Assembly (NCBI GenBank): GCA_025642065.1
Contig: JAODUP010000127.1
Span: 1,206,501 to 1,270,500 of the forward strand
DNA length: 64,000 bases
Reading direction: 5' to 3'
DNA from: Paralvinella palmiformis
Taxonomy: Eukaryota; Annelida; Polychaeta; Terebellida; Alvinellidae
Under the pieces are notes generated by a model. It was not told where the DNA came from. It worked only from the letters and a program-made list of their open reading frames with translations, and did not search any database. Each line of letters opens with the position of its first letter. Positions within the stretch are counted from its first letter, which is position 1. The position numbers were made by a program, and so were the translations under genes. Shown here piece by piece: positions 40,067 through 51,615 of the stretch.

Positions 40067-40279
40067 CCGAAGGGTCGTGAACTCCATAGAAAACATTCCG
40101 ACAAACTTATTTTAAGGTTACATTGTTTAAATTCTAACTCAAACGTTATCTATAGGGTTTATTAATTTTTGTAGCCCTAGTAATCTAGCCTTTTGCATGT
40201 CTTAACTTAAAAGTATTTATATACGTACTATATACATGTACTATATTCGCCACGGAATATACTATTTTACTTTGGCACT

Positions 40280-40342
<63 letters not shown>
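40002..40342. repeat. two long (TA)n arrays
   Basis: (TA)n at 40002-40061 and 40282-40342, each about 30 units, 220 bp apart. Confidence 0.92.
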
Positions 40343-40345
<3 letters not shown>

Positions 40346-40984
40346 GAAGGATAAGTACTGAAATAAATCAATATGTATGTTATTTTGTTCAGAAAATATT
40401 TTTTTATTTGATAGCATGTTTCAATTTTAATTACTTTTACCTATATAGTTACTTCGCTATAGCAGATATATTCTAGGGAATTGTTGCGCAACCGAAATTG
40501 CTTATTTGGCCTTACAGTGGGAATGAGAAAAGTTATGTTCTCTCACGTTAACTAGCACAAGGATCACGTAGCCGTCTCCTTCCATATTAAATCAGGTCAC
40601 TGATGCTCTGGCTTAGTCGTCCTTGTGACAACACTTGCCCCCGTGCTGAACCCTCTACCTCTCTAGTTCACTTAAATTTAACCTAATATGTTCTGAAGTT
40701 TATGCGCATTAAACCAAATCAAAATTGGGGTTTTGCTTCTGATATGTACTCTCATTGTAGCGAGATACAGAACCACTTAAATTGTCTGTGCTTTGCTGCA
40801 GCACCTGTCTCATCAAACTTTGGATCTGAACTAAAGCCGGATTATTTTTCCACATTAATATGGTCATCATCATCACCAAGATAAGCCAAATTTATATATT
40901 AAGACGCTTTCAGCATATATCATGTTCAAAGTGCGAGGTAAAAAAAGGATAATATTAATACATAATTAAAGTGACTACCAATAT

Positions 40985-41240
40985 GTGTTTATATACGTTA
41001 ATAACCTTAATGGAAGAGCTATATATAAGTATTAAGCGAGAATTGAATAATTATATGCTTTAAGTGAAGATTTGAAGATCCTTAATTGCTTCTCTACATT
41101 TTGCATGTCGTTGGGTAGAGAGTTCCACAATGCTGGAGCAGTCTCGGTGTAACATTGATCTTCCTTTGTGACGGTTCTATCGCTGGTTACCCCGATCAAG
41201 TCTTGTATTGGTCTCAGAATGGAGAGATAAGCACGGATAA
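40985..41240 (-). mobile_element. LINE ORF2 C-terminal fragment
   Basis: The minus strand reads ...TETAPALWNSLPNDMQNVEK then FKSSLKAY and a stop, the usual end of CR1/L2-like ORF2 proteins. Nothing else of the element is present. Confidence 0.65.
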
Positions 41241-41544
41241 TGCATGCCCCGTCAACAACTCTATTATGTCCATTCTCTGTATTAAACTTCGATCGTCACT
41301 TGTTAGTGTTACAATTTGACGGAACAGCAAAACATAGCCAAATGTTGCATCTGGTACACACTGTACTCATTTCTCAGGAAGGTAGATACGTATACCTGTT
41401 CAACCATCTAGGTCCATTCTATATGTCTTCGAGGTGGATTGCCACATTGTCGCGGTGTCGTTAACCAATGCTCCCAATTTCGGACAATAAGTCCACAGTT
41501 TGGAGGAGTTTATTCTGTAGTGTAAATATACTACTTTGTGTTAT

Positions 41545-41705
41545 AAGCATCCTAGCTTGCTCTTCAACCACGTTGACAGTGTTCTAGACCGAACACCAAA
41601 TTCTTTAGCAATTTGAATCTTAGATTTCACTTTTTTGTCAACTTCGTCAATTAAGAGCTTGCAACTTTGTGTCAATATAATATATACTGATTTACTTTTG
41701 CTAGC
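41545..41705 (-). mobile_element. pogo/Tigger transposase N-terminal HTH remnant
   Basis: On the minus strand a 50-codon stretch reads CKLLIDEVDKKVKSKIQIAK then EFGVRSRTLSTWLKSK. This is the psq/CENP-B-type helix-turn-helix that begins pogo and Tigger transposases. The catalytic DDE part is absent. Confidence 0.7.
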
Positions 41706-42169
41706 CACTGCGATATTGGATTACTGATTACTGTCTTGTTGAAATTTTGGGTTAGAGACCCCTGGCTGTCGCCTATTGGGCACAGCTATCGCCTATTCGA
41801 TGGGCACAGCCACAGTAAAATTGGCTCTATTTAAGCAGGTTGGCAAGCCGATCCAAATTTCGCAGTTTATCATACGCCATAATACCCCTTTTAACTGTAA
41901 TGTTTACTAAGTCATTTTAATCTTGTTTATCTTGTTAATCTTGTTTGTCTAATGTATGCTTTTATGTACTCGAAATGTCATCAATTTCTGGTGGTTTTAA
42001 TACATTATTATTATTATTATTATTATTAATAACCTATACCTCACCCACCCCTCCTCGGCACTTTATGCTTCGCATAATGGCTTCGCCCTTGTTTAGACCC
42101 CCTCACCCAAAAAATCCTGGATCCACCCCTGTACTTATGAGAAAGAAATAATGATGTTTAAAATATTTA

Positions 42170-42560
42170 TTACCTCATGTAAATCTGCATCAGTTAGTCG
42201 AAAAGGCTGGCCTTGAACAAACCTCTAGGTTGTCCTTTAATTAACATATCTGCAATGTTTCGTTAGTGTTAACGCAGAAAACCTTGTGTCAGTCATCCGG
42301 CTCTTCAAATGACTTTTGATTAGCCTCAACACAGAGAAACTACGCTCTGCTTCGGCAGATGTGGCAAGCAGAGTACATCCTAATATCAGTAAAAAATTCT
42401 GATGTTCTGAAAAGAATCTGGATCTGCAGATACTAAGGTTTTCATTAAAGTATCCGGTAAATTGGCTCTGTCAGACTACCTTGAACCACATATATTGAGC
42501 CATCTGAATACCTCATTATCTAATGACCTCAGAGTTAGCAGGTCGTCAAGCCATGATTCA
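42170..42560 (-). mobile_element. hAT transposase C-terminal remnant
   Basis: The minus strand reads LLATSAEAERSFSVLRLIKS then HLKSRMTDTRFSALTL, the dimerisation domain typical of hAT transposases. Other frames upstream (EQFESWLDDLLTLRSLD) belong to the same dead gene. GATCCGCCACTG at 42936-42947 looks like a hAT terminal repeat end, and GGATCCACCCCTG at 42120-42132 is another solo end. Confidence 0.7.
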
Positions 42561-43039
42561 AATTGCTCTTGGGGAGGCATCACTAGTTTGACAATTAAAA
42601 ATGGTATTAGACTCAGCAAAGCACTCACTGGCCAACAGTTGTCTGCGGAGAAATGGTTCTGCAACAAGTTATTATTTAACAGACAAATCACAACTATGCT
42701 TCATTTTATACTAAGTAAAATGTCTGTTAAATAATAATGCTATCAGACACACAATACACAATACTTAATGTGTGGTTATTTAAGAATGACAAATTCGCAG
42801 TATTACTATTAGTTATTATGTCGCCAAATGGTATATGGCATTTAAAGATGGAGGATCCCCAGTAGAGATGGGGGGGGGGGGTGTTCTGACCTTCTGAGAG
42901 ATTGTGGGTAATGAACCCCCTCCCCCCATAGATCCGCCACTGGATCTACGGAGTAGTGATAGCACAGCCTGCCAAAAACTCCGGTCAAGTCTTGTTTTCT
43001 ATGGATATTTCTTATTTAATGGATCACGGCAGATTGTAA

Positions 43040-44760
43040 CGCTCCCTAATCCAATGTTTGTCTAATCGGGACTTGAATGTATTTAACGTGGGACTGTCTA
43101 AACCGTCTGCTGGTAACCCGTTCCAATCGTTTGTCACTCTCTGACTGAATACATCTTGAGCGGCGCTTCACTAACATGAGGTTAAACCCTCTGGTATTTG
43201 ATATGTGGGCCAGCAAGAAGAATTGGTTAGATTCCAGCCTGTCTATACCCTTCAGGATCTTATACACCTGAAGCATGTCGCCTCGTGTCTTACGATAGCA
43301 CAAAGATGGGAGTATCAGGGTTTCTAATCTATCTCTATATGCCAGACTTCTCAGGTTCGGTATCAGTTTTGTGGCTCTCCTCTGGATGTTTTCGACTTCC
43401 AGCTTGTCAGGTCGGAACCTTGGACACCAGATCACATTTCAGTATTCCAAATGAGGGCGTACCATTGTGGTGAATGGCCTGGGAAGTGTCGTCTCGTCGA
43501 TGCGGGTGAATGTTGCTCTAACAAGTCCAAGCTTTCTTGATGCTTTGTTCACCGCTTTGGACACATGCATATGGAATTTCAGATCCCGGTCAATGGTGAC
43601 ACCTAAGTCCTTCTCCTCTGTTATTGCTTCCAGTGAGGTATTTCTCATACTGTACTCATAACATGGGTTTGTTGAGCCTAGATGGAGGACATTGGATTTG
43701 GCCTCATTAAATCCCACCTGCCATTTCTGGGACCAGTCCACTAACCGATTTAGGTCATCCTGGCGTTGTAGACAGTCCTCGTGGGAACTTATACCCTGGA
43801 AGAGCTTGGTGTCATCTGCAAATATCTTTGCAGTACATGTGACATCATAAGGTAGGTCATTAATGAAAATAACGAACAAAATTGGGCCAAGTATGTGAGG
43901 ATTACTGTCCATGTAGATAACTTGCCATTCACCACTACACACTGTCGTCTGCCTGAGAGGAAGTTCTTAATCCAGGTGAGCAGGCCACCTTTTATGCCAT
44001 ATGCCTCAAGATTCTTAATTAATCTCCTATGAGCAACTTTGTCGAAAGCTTTTTCTGAAGTCAAGGTAAATGACATCCACCGGGTCTCCACCATCCAGTA
44101 ACTCAGCCGACCCTCAAGTGTGATGAGTAGCTGGGTCATCCATGAGCGTTCCTGAACAAAGTCATTTTGGGCATCACAGAATAGATCGTCATTCATCATG
44201 TGGTTGACTGGCTTGTCTCTAATTACAGATTCCATAATTTTACCAATAACTGATATTAGGCTTACTGGTCTATAATTTCAACGGGAGATGTTTGATCCGT
44301 TCTTGTGGATCGGTGTTATGTGGGCATCCTTTCATACTTCTGGTAGTGTACCTTCCATAACATACTTACTGAATATTATTTGCAAAGGTACATTTATTGC
44401 GCTGGACAGTTCCTTTAGTACACGTGTATGGAACTCATCTAAGTCTGCTGACTTGAAAACGTATTATTGTTTCTTCTCAACCAGATCAGGAGTAATTATT
44501 ACATCTCTGAGTGTAACACTTTCTGTCGCTCATTCATAATAGGTATGGTGTCTTTGTCTTCCCTGATGAACACACTAGTGAAGTATTTGTTAGGATTTCA
44601 GCTTTTTCACGATCATCACTAGTGAGGCTGCTATCTTCCTTCTGTATGTCACCGAGCCATGTTTTGTTCTTTAGCTTGGACTTCCAGTATCTCCTAAATT
44701 CGTTCGGGTTGTCCTTCAGACTGGCTGTCAGCTTCCGTTCAAAACATCTATACAAGTTTC
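43040..44760 (-). mobile_element. LINE (Jockey/CR1-like) reverse-transcriptase remnant
   Basis: Successive minus-strand frames cover the region before the RT (EFRRYWKSKLKNKTWLGDIQ at 44755-44600), RT fingers and palm (FDKVAHRRLIKNLEAYGIK; GPILFVIFINDLP; ADDTKLFQGI at about 43830-43800), thumb (RLVDWSQKWQVGFNEAKS) and C-terminal region (RRATKLIPNLRSLAYRDRLE). At least three frameshifts separate them. This is the longest LINE copy in the window and is dead. Confidence 0.85.
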
Positions 44761-44983
44761 TTGTCGATGTAGTGAATTAATATTTTCTCAGTAGTTGCAC
44801 GGATGTAGTCCATACGATCCCCAGGCAGCCGATGTCGTTTTCACGTTTATAATCATACAATATAAAAATGCATTAAGCGGTTAAACCTTTGCTAAATTCA
44901 TTTATTACATGTTTATATTAGAGATCTACCTCTCTTATTAGCAACGTCAGTGATTATAATATAACGAATTCAGCGTATGAACA

Positions 44984-47900
44984 ATGGAAGATGAGTCTTC
45001 CAAGAGAATGTACGAAGCTTGTCGGACTATAGAAGATGTACTACAAGAAGCGGCTCATAATGAGAAAGGTGCTGCTTTATTAACCAATCATCGGAGTCAG
45101 TTTATCTACAGATAACATCAACTTAAAGAAATACCCATTAAGCTTAACGATAGCTAACATTGCTGCAATGGAAAGTTTCTATATTCAGGTGATCTGTAGT
45201 ATATAGATTTTCTTCGTCATGACCTGATCACTGCATTTGTACCATTTCTATAGCTGGAAAGACAACATTTGTTATACAGTGTATTTATAATGAAGTTTGG
45301 AAGCGTGGCAAAATAACTAGTTATCACACCCTGCAACAAATTGCAGATGATATGTTTTATACACCGGAATGGTTCTTCAATGAACTGTGGACTTGTTAGT
45401 CATTCATCCACATACTAGAGCACCGCACAGACATAAACATCTTCACTACAACCGCTCAGCACATGTCACAATTCGTCCCCACACATATATACTATTGTGT
45501 ATTATTTGCTCTTGGCCAGGACTAAACTATATTCTCAGACCCTTATCCATACAAAACTACCATATTCTCTAGTGATAAGCACTCAGAAACAAGTACATAT
45601 CTGCCACATTCTAGATGTGTCCTGGCTATCCATAGCACATGACGATACCAAATGTCGGAATCTGGCTAACCACTTGATCTGATTTGGTACACCTGGCAAG
45701 CTTACTGTTAAATATGTATGTATACTTCCCATTTAATTCTTATACACATGAATCCAAAGAGGGTTTTATAGCCTGCAAACATTTGTGAAGTAGGAAACTT
45801 TCTCATGAGATCCAAGAGGACTTATTATTCAGACAAGATAGCGGAATGTGGGAACAGTAAAAAATGTCTATTCAAAATCACTAAGAATTTGATGGGACAC
45901 AAAGGAGAAATCATTCTGCCAAGCTTTTCATCTGATGATCACTTGGCAAAAAGTTTAGTGATTTCTTCATGAGGAGAATTACAATCATTAGAGACGACAT
46001 TGATAATCACAAAATCCAATAAGCGACCCTGTCGTGATGAACGCTGATATCAAATTTGAAGGACAGTCTCTCACAAAACTTGCGCCTGCCACTCAAGACG
46101 GGTTACGTGATATTATCATTAAGTCTCCCTCAAAATCTTGTGAACAAGACCCATTACCTACATACCTGTTGATAGAAGTGCTGGAATACCTACTGCCTTT
46201 GATTACGGCTATTATAAACAAATCACTGGTGGAGTCCAAGGTTCCGCTTTCTTTCAAAAAGGTCAATATTAGACCACTGCTGAAGAAGCTAAATCTGGAT
46301 AAAGAGGAATTGAAAAATTACCGCCCAATGTCTAATCTGCCTTTCTTGTTAATGATCCTGGAGAAGCTGGTTGCTAAGGTTGATATCAGTACTTGGATGA
46401 GTGCAAACATGCTTAAGTTAAACGAGGAAAAGACAGAGCTCATTATCTTTAACCCAAAACATCAGGTTGGGATAAATGAGGAATTACGGCTTCAGGTAGG
46501 TAAGAATACTGTTTCTGTGGCATCGTCAGTGAAGAACTTAGGAGTTTATTTTGATAAATCCCTGACCATGGAGAGGCAAGTAAATGCAATATCCAAAGCC
46601 TGTTATTACCAAATTCGTAATATTGGTCATATTGGATCACATCACATTGGATGCTTGCAAAACACTGGCACACCCCCCTGATAACATCTCGGCTAGAGTA
46701 CGGCAACGCTCTCCTGTATGGTCTTCCAAGCACACTGATGACACGGCTACAGAAAGTAAGAATTCTTCTGCCAGGTTAGTCACTCGCACTCATAAAAGAG
46801 AACATATAACACCAGTCTTGAACTCCCTGCATTGGTCTTCCGGTTATATATAGGTCCCAGTACAAGATTTTGATATACACTTTAAGGCACTTCAAGGGAC
46901 TGCCCCTCACTACTTAGAGGAACTTGTCGTTCCGTATCAGCTGACAACGTCTCTACGGTCTGAGTCTGGAGCATTCTTAGCCGTACCAACAATACGTGGA
47001 GTGACATATGGTAATAGATGTTTCAGACAGGCTGTTGCAACCATATGAAATAATTTCCAGTAACCATCAGAAAGTGCAAGACCCTTGATACCTTCAAAAA
47101 GAAGATAAAAACTAATCTTTTTGTTTCAGCTTTTCCTAGATGAATATATTATGTATTTGGCTGGAAAGAATTATGTATTATTAAAGATGTAAATCTGTTA
47201 CACCCATATGAATTATTTATTGTCAAGCGCCTTAGAGTAACCTTCTTATGGGTTTTATAGGGTGCTATATAAATTTCGTATTTTATTATACTTTAACTAG
47301 GTACAACAAGTGCATGTTTTGTCGCTACCACCATACATAATAATTAATATGTGTCACCATTACCCTTATTATACAAGGTATATTTTGCTTTCTTTTTAGC
47401 TTTAGGTGGTTTTCAGTTAATATTTCAAGGTATATTTAACATCGGAGAAACACACACACAAACAAATATGTAATCTTTATTATATGATTATATTTCTGTT
47501 GTAGATTTTATGAGTGATTACTTTGTTTAACTTGAAACACACAACCAATGTTATGGGAGGTTTTATATTTATATCACATTGCTGTAGATATGTTTTGGTT
47601 TAAGAAAATATTTAATCCTTTCTATGAAGAAAAGAAAATTAGTTACTGAATATCCTTTGGTAACGTAACAGATAATTTGAAGTTGTAGCATAACACACAA
47701 AATATTAGATTCATCAGAATAGTATGCATGCATATAAGTGTGTGCGTGCGCGCTGATTTTAGATATCATACCTATACACCGACATTATGGCTAAGGTGGA
47801 TCAGCAAATGATATTACTCAGCATTGAAACAAATATAGTAGTCAGTCTGGGAAATAGGACAACCTAATTTAAGCAAACGTTGAACAGATATCTATAATGA

Positions 47901-48010
47901 TTTAAATAATACAATAAATTAACTTATAATCATCTTCACTTTTATATACAGTTGTGGTAGCTGGTTTTAAGACAAAAATAGTTGACCCGGAAGTGGATGG
48001 CTGCATTTGA
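44984..48010 (+). CDS. candidate four-exon gene, unrecognised 104-aa protein
   Basis: Hand-read exons 44984-45068, 45254-45394, 47400-47429 and 47952-48010 have GT-AG introns. All junctions are phase 1 and together give exactly 105 codons including TGA. The start has a good context (A at -3, G at +4). The product begins MEDESSKRMYEACRTIEDVL, contains AGKTTFVIQCIYNEVWKRGK and ends VDPEVDGCI; it is acidic at the N-terminus with an amphipathic helix-like start. The AGKTT stretch is not a full Walker A motif. I do not recognise the family. AATAAA at 48301-48306 could end the transcript. Intron 2 contains a whole LINE fragment (45760-47290). Exon 3 is only 30 nt and the first donor (gtgctg) is weak, so the later exons are less sure than the first two. 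It could also be a pseudogene or chance. Confidence 0.38.
45760..47290 (+). mobile_element. L2/CR1-type LINE, internally deleted, with 3' tail
   Basis: Plus-strand frames read the pre-RT region (RTYYSDKIAECGNSKKCLFK, then ITKNLMGHKGEIILP), then SKVPLSFKKVNIRPLLKKLN and ELKNYRPMSNLPFLL (RT block 2 region). The sequence then jumps at about 46380 directly to the thumb (ISTWMSANMLKLNEEKTEL). The catalytic palm with the YADD box has been deleted. The 3' end (47226-47285) has the L2-like tail: aagcgccttagagt ... gggtgctatataaattt. It lies in intron 2 of the candidate gene at 44984-48010. Confidence 0.82.
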
Positions 48011-48159
48011 GAGTCTGACATTTCATCATAATGATGCCTTCTCATTACTTTCATTGTCCATTATTATTTGTGGGCAGCATAGGCGTTTATTTTTAAAATA
48101 GAGAATTACAGAGTATACCCACTAAAAGGCATTTAAAAACTAAACATAAAAGTCAACTG

Positions 48160-48202
48160 AACGTGTGACATTGACACAACATGTGACATTGACACAACCA
48201 AT
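48160..48202. repeat. 19-bp tandem duplication
   Basis: GTGTGACATTGACACAAC is repeated twice (as cgtgtgacattgacacaac and atgtgacattgacacaac). A 20-bp duplication, TGCCTGTGTCACGGCTCGAG, follows at 48536-48575. Confidence 0.8.
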
Positions 48203-48559
48203 GCTGAAAAAATATTAAACTACAACCTCGTTAATATCATAACCTTTTTTCAGATATTAGCTTGTTTACTTTCTTAAGCTTTTGAAACTCTTAAAAATGA
48301 AATAAATGAACTGTTTTTTTAAATAATTATTGAACAAATCCAAAACAATGCGACTTAACATTTGAGAAATAGGAGTGTTCATAATAAAGCGTTAGAATTG
48401 TGTAGTAGCCAACATATCATGGAAACATTCACATGTTATCAGTAGGGCTCAGCTATTAATCAATTACTTTAAAGACAACTTGCATAAAAACAATGTGTAA
48501 CAGCAAAAAAGACTGTACTTAATACTATTACAGGTGCCTGTGTCACGGCTCGAGTGCCT

Positions 48560-48845
48560 GTGTCACGGCTCGAGTCATATGACAATCATGCATTTAGTGT
48601 TGCAGCACCCCACTTTGTGAAATAGGTTGCTGGAAGATATTAGAAATGTGTCGTCTCTTGAAAATTTTAACTCCGTTCAAAAAGCATGCCTGTTCAAGGT
48701 TGCTTTCAAAGATAAATAATGATTATAGTTTAAATCTCCTATATTTTTTTACAGACATATTATTTGGAGTATTATTATATTACATATTATTTGTACAGCG
48801 CCTTTGAACGGCTCCTGCTAGTAAGGATTCCTTATTATTTATATA
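48560..48845 (+). mobile_element. LINE ORF2 C-terminus and 3'UTR tail
   Basis: HAFSVAAPHF in one frame continues after a frameshift near 48620 as LLEDIRNVSSLENFNSV then LFKVAFKDK and a stop, the characteristic end of L2/CR1 ORF2. The 3'UTR follows at once and ends GGCTCCTGCTAGTAAGG, then ATT repeats. It identifies the source of the tail fragments at 6968, 22465 and 51865. Confidence 0.75.
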
Positions 48846-49236
48846 TACATTATTATCACTATTATAAATAAGCTTCTAATTTAATAAGTTGATATTTTTT
48901 ATTCTATGATATTTCAACTTCAACTGCTTCCATGAAATATATTTTGAGCTGATCTGTGTAACGTGGTGTGGTGTTATGATGGACTTTTAACGAGTCATAA
49001 GTCAAATGAAATGGGTTGGACACCGAGTGAGACATAAAACAGTAGACTGAAAGGTCTGCAACAATTTATGTATCCTCTTTGTACACAATGTACACACAGT
49101 AATCTATATGGGACAACAAATATTTTACAATACAGAACACTGGTAAGTGTAAACAGTAACAATATGTACCTACATAAATAGCAATATATGAATCTCTGCA
49201 AATAAAAAGATAAAAATTTACGTTTGACAGTTATGT

Positions 49237-49507
49237 TTTATTTGTTCGATGCAATTATGAGATTCAAGGCCATTGTTAATTGGTCACACTCGGTAAAACG
49301 CAAATTCAAAAGTTGCATCTAATTTCTCTAAATGTGAATTGCTGGCACTCAGGAAGCTGGCACCGATTTCCAATGCAAAGAAGTTGACCACAGCCGATGA
49401 AGAGACTGTCTGAACATTAGGATGTAAGGAGGTTGCTTGTACATCAGATGTAGAGAATATTTCTCTTCGATGAAGGTCAGTTAACATTACCAAACCTTTT
49501 ACTGGAA
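49237..49507 (-). CDS. orphan 3'-terminal exon (tentative)
   Basis: On the minus strand an open frame runs from an acceptor-like site (taactaatag) near 49508 to a TGA at 49284-49286. AATAAA follows 42 bp later (49237-49242). The frame, about 73 codons, reads NAIPVKGLVMLTDLHRREIF ... to ALEIGASFLSAS and ends FEFAFYRV. It enters in phase 1 and so cannot be joined to Rab37 exon E, which ends in phase 2. I do not recognise it and found no upstream exon. It may be the end of an unknown gene or a transposon remnant. Confidence 0.25.
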
Positions 49508-49509
49508 TA

Positions 49510-51615
49510 GCATTAACTATTAGTTAAAAATATGATAAACTACAGGCAAAATTTAAAGGTAGGCTGATGTTGCAAGTCACTAATTGTGTAGTGTAGCATA
49601 TGAAAGGTAACTTGATTGGTGACGAATTTATAAACAAAATATCCTAGTACGCTAAACCAAATCTGTAAAATGCTTAGATCAATGAACACTTAATTCTAAC
49701 TGATGAATGAATGTAAAACAATGTTAAACATTCGGTAATAATCAAAGAATCAGTAGAACAATATCCTGATGTGACACTCTCGTGTAAATATATTGTACCA
49801 ATCACAGCGAAATAAATAGCAACCAACCAAAATACTGATTAACTGGGATGATAATCTGCTTACAAGTGCAGTCCTTTTTAGGCACACATGCACACAAACA
49901 CACCGACTATTGCTAATTAAACATCTATACATATCAAACATAGGCACATTGATACCTCGGGTTAACCAGGTTTCATTAAGGTGGTTGTGGTGAACATTCT
50001 CAGTGGAATAGAAACTCGAGTCTGCCTGAACTAATCAATATATACCAAGTAGACTGTAACATACCGACTTACTACAATTATGACAAAAATGTTTGTTACA
50101 TACCATAATCCAGACTACAGTGAAGGACTAAAAATAGTATCCTGTCTAGTAAGACAGTACTGATAAAATTACTACAGCATTACCCCAGGTATATATATGT
50201 CACAATATTTTAGAGAAAAAAACCCCCAAAAACACGCATTCCAATAAGCTTTGAATGCTGCTTCCTAACCTAGGTCATTGTGGTTTGGTACCAGAAAGGG
50301 CAATGGATAGAAGGTGGAGATACACATGGCATATATGTGGGATGGGGGGGGGAACTGACCCGCAGATGGGTTTATAGGTCACACTTTAATAAACAGAAAG
50401 CCCATTATGGTTATATAAAATAATATTCTATTAACATTCAAATTTGTTATGATTTTATGACATAGGGATGCTAGGCAAGTTAATTATGGCCAAAATGATC
50501 TAATTCTGCGATAGATTTCCAAGAGTAATACCTCGTCATGGAGAACAAATCTATAGGTTTGATTGTATCTGTACAACTACGAAATTACAATTATTTTCAA
50601 TGGAAATTGTTACAACAGGGAAAGGTTATTTAATCATATCCCTTCCTTACAGTTATTATATATGTTAACATTTAACACTAATAATAAATAACATGGTTGT
50701 TTTAAAAACAGCTTTTAAACACGCACACCACACAGACACACACATCAATATCACAACTTAAGTACTCCATAATTGCATACCCAACAGTAAATACCCACAA
50801 CATGTATGAAATTACTTAACCACATCTAAAACCTATTATAATCTTCTATGCTATGCCGTGGAAGGTTCTCTTTACATATAGAAGACTGGGTACATGATGG
50901 AGGGAGACAACAGACGCATCAGAAGGATAAAAAGCTCTCATGTTTATAGTAAATGTCATAATATAAAAAATAATAATATCCAGAACAACCTGTTCTTAAA
51001 ATAAAGTCACCATTTTGTAGCACAGCACCCATGTGGATGTGTAATTTATAGCAAGTGATAACAGCTTAATCACACACACACACACACATATCCATATGAA
51101 TAAAAGCATCCATATATACAAACATATACATACATACCTAGATACAAGGCACACATGCATGTAAATGCACATTCACATGGATGTCATGTTACAAACTGCA
51201 AACATGATTGTAAAAACACAAACTTGGGTAATACTTAAAACAATACCACACTAAATACTTACATTTTATACAGTTTATAATTTGAATTTTGTTCACAAGT
51301 CACCACTCTGTTGTATTTTTTGGTACCACAATAATTATCTGGCTAACTAATAGCCAAATTTTGAATGTTTAATAATGCCATAATGACAAAAGGATATTAC
51401 AGCTAACTGACCATAATTAATTAACAAATGATTCTAGGTTTGCATCGTTTGCTATTTCCTTGTAGGTGTTAGTGCTTTTCTGTACAGAGGCTGTACGATA
51501 ATATTTTCTCCTAATGAGTTGACAGCTACCTGCAACCATAACCATTTCTACATGATCCTATTTGGTGGTGCCTCCTAGTGAATATGTGAAGAAGCTGTAC
51601 GTATTCTCAGTGCTG
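49510..51615. other. Rab37 downstream region, no other gene seen
   Basis: AT-rich sequence with short CA tracts (50727-50745, 51072-51090). It probably contains the Rab37 3'UTR after the stop at 51616. No perfect minus-strand AATAAA stood out close to the stop. Confidence 0.35.

Noticed and set aside
45254..45300. ATP-binding P-loop (AGKTT) implying an ATPase or NLR-like gene
   Set aside because: The glycine five residues before GK, required for Walker A, is missing whichever upstream exon is joined.
49284..49507. Alternative last exon of Rab37
   Set aside because: Rab37 exon E ends in phase 2, while this frame needs one base from the preceding exon (phase 1); joining would hit a stop at once.
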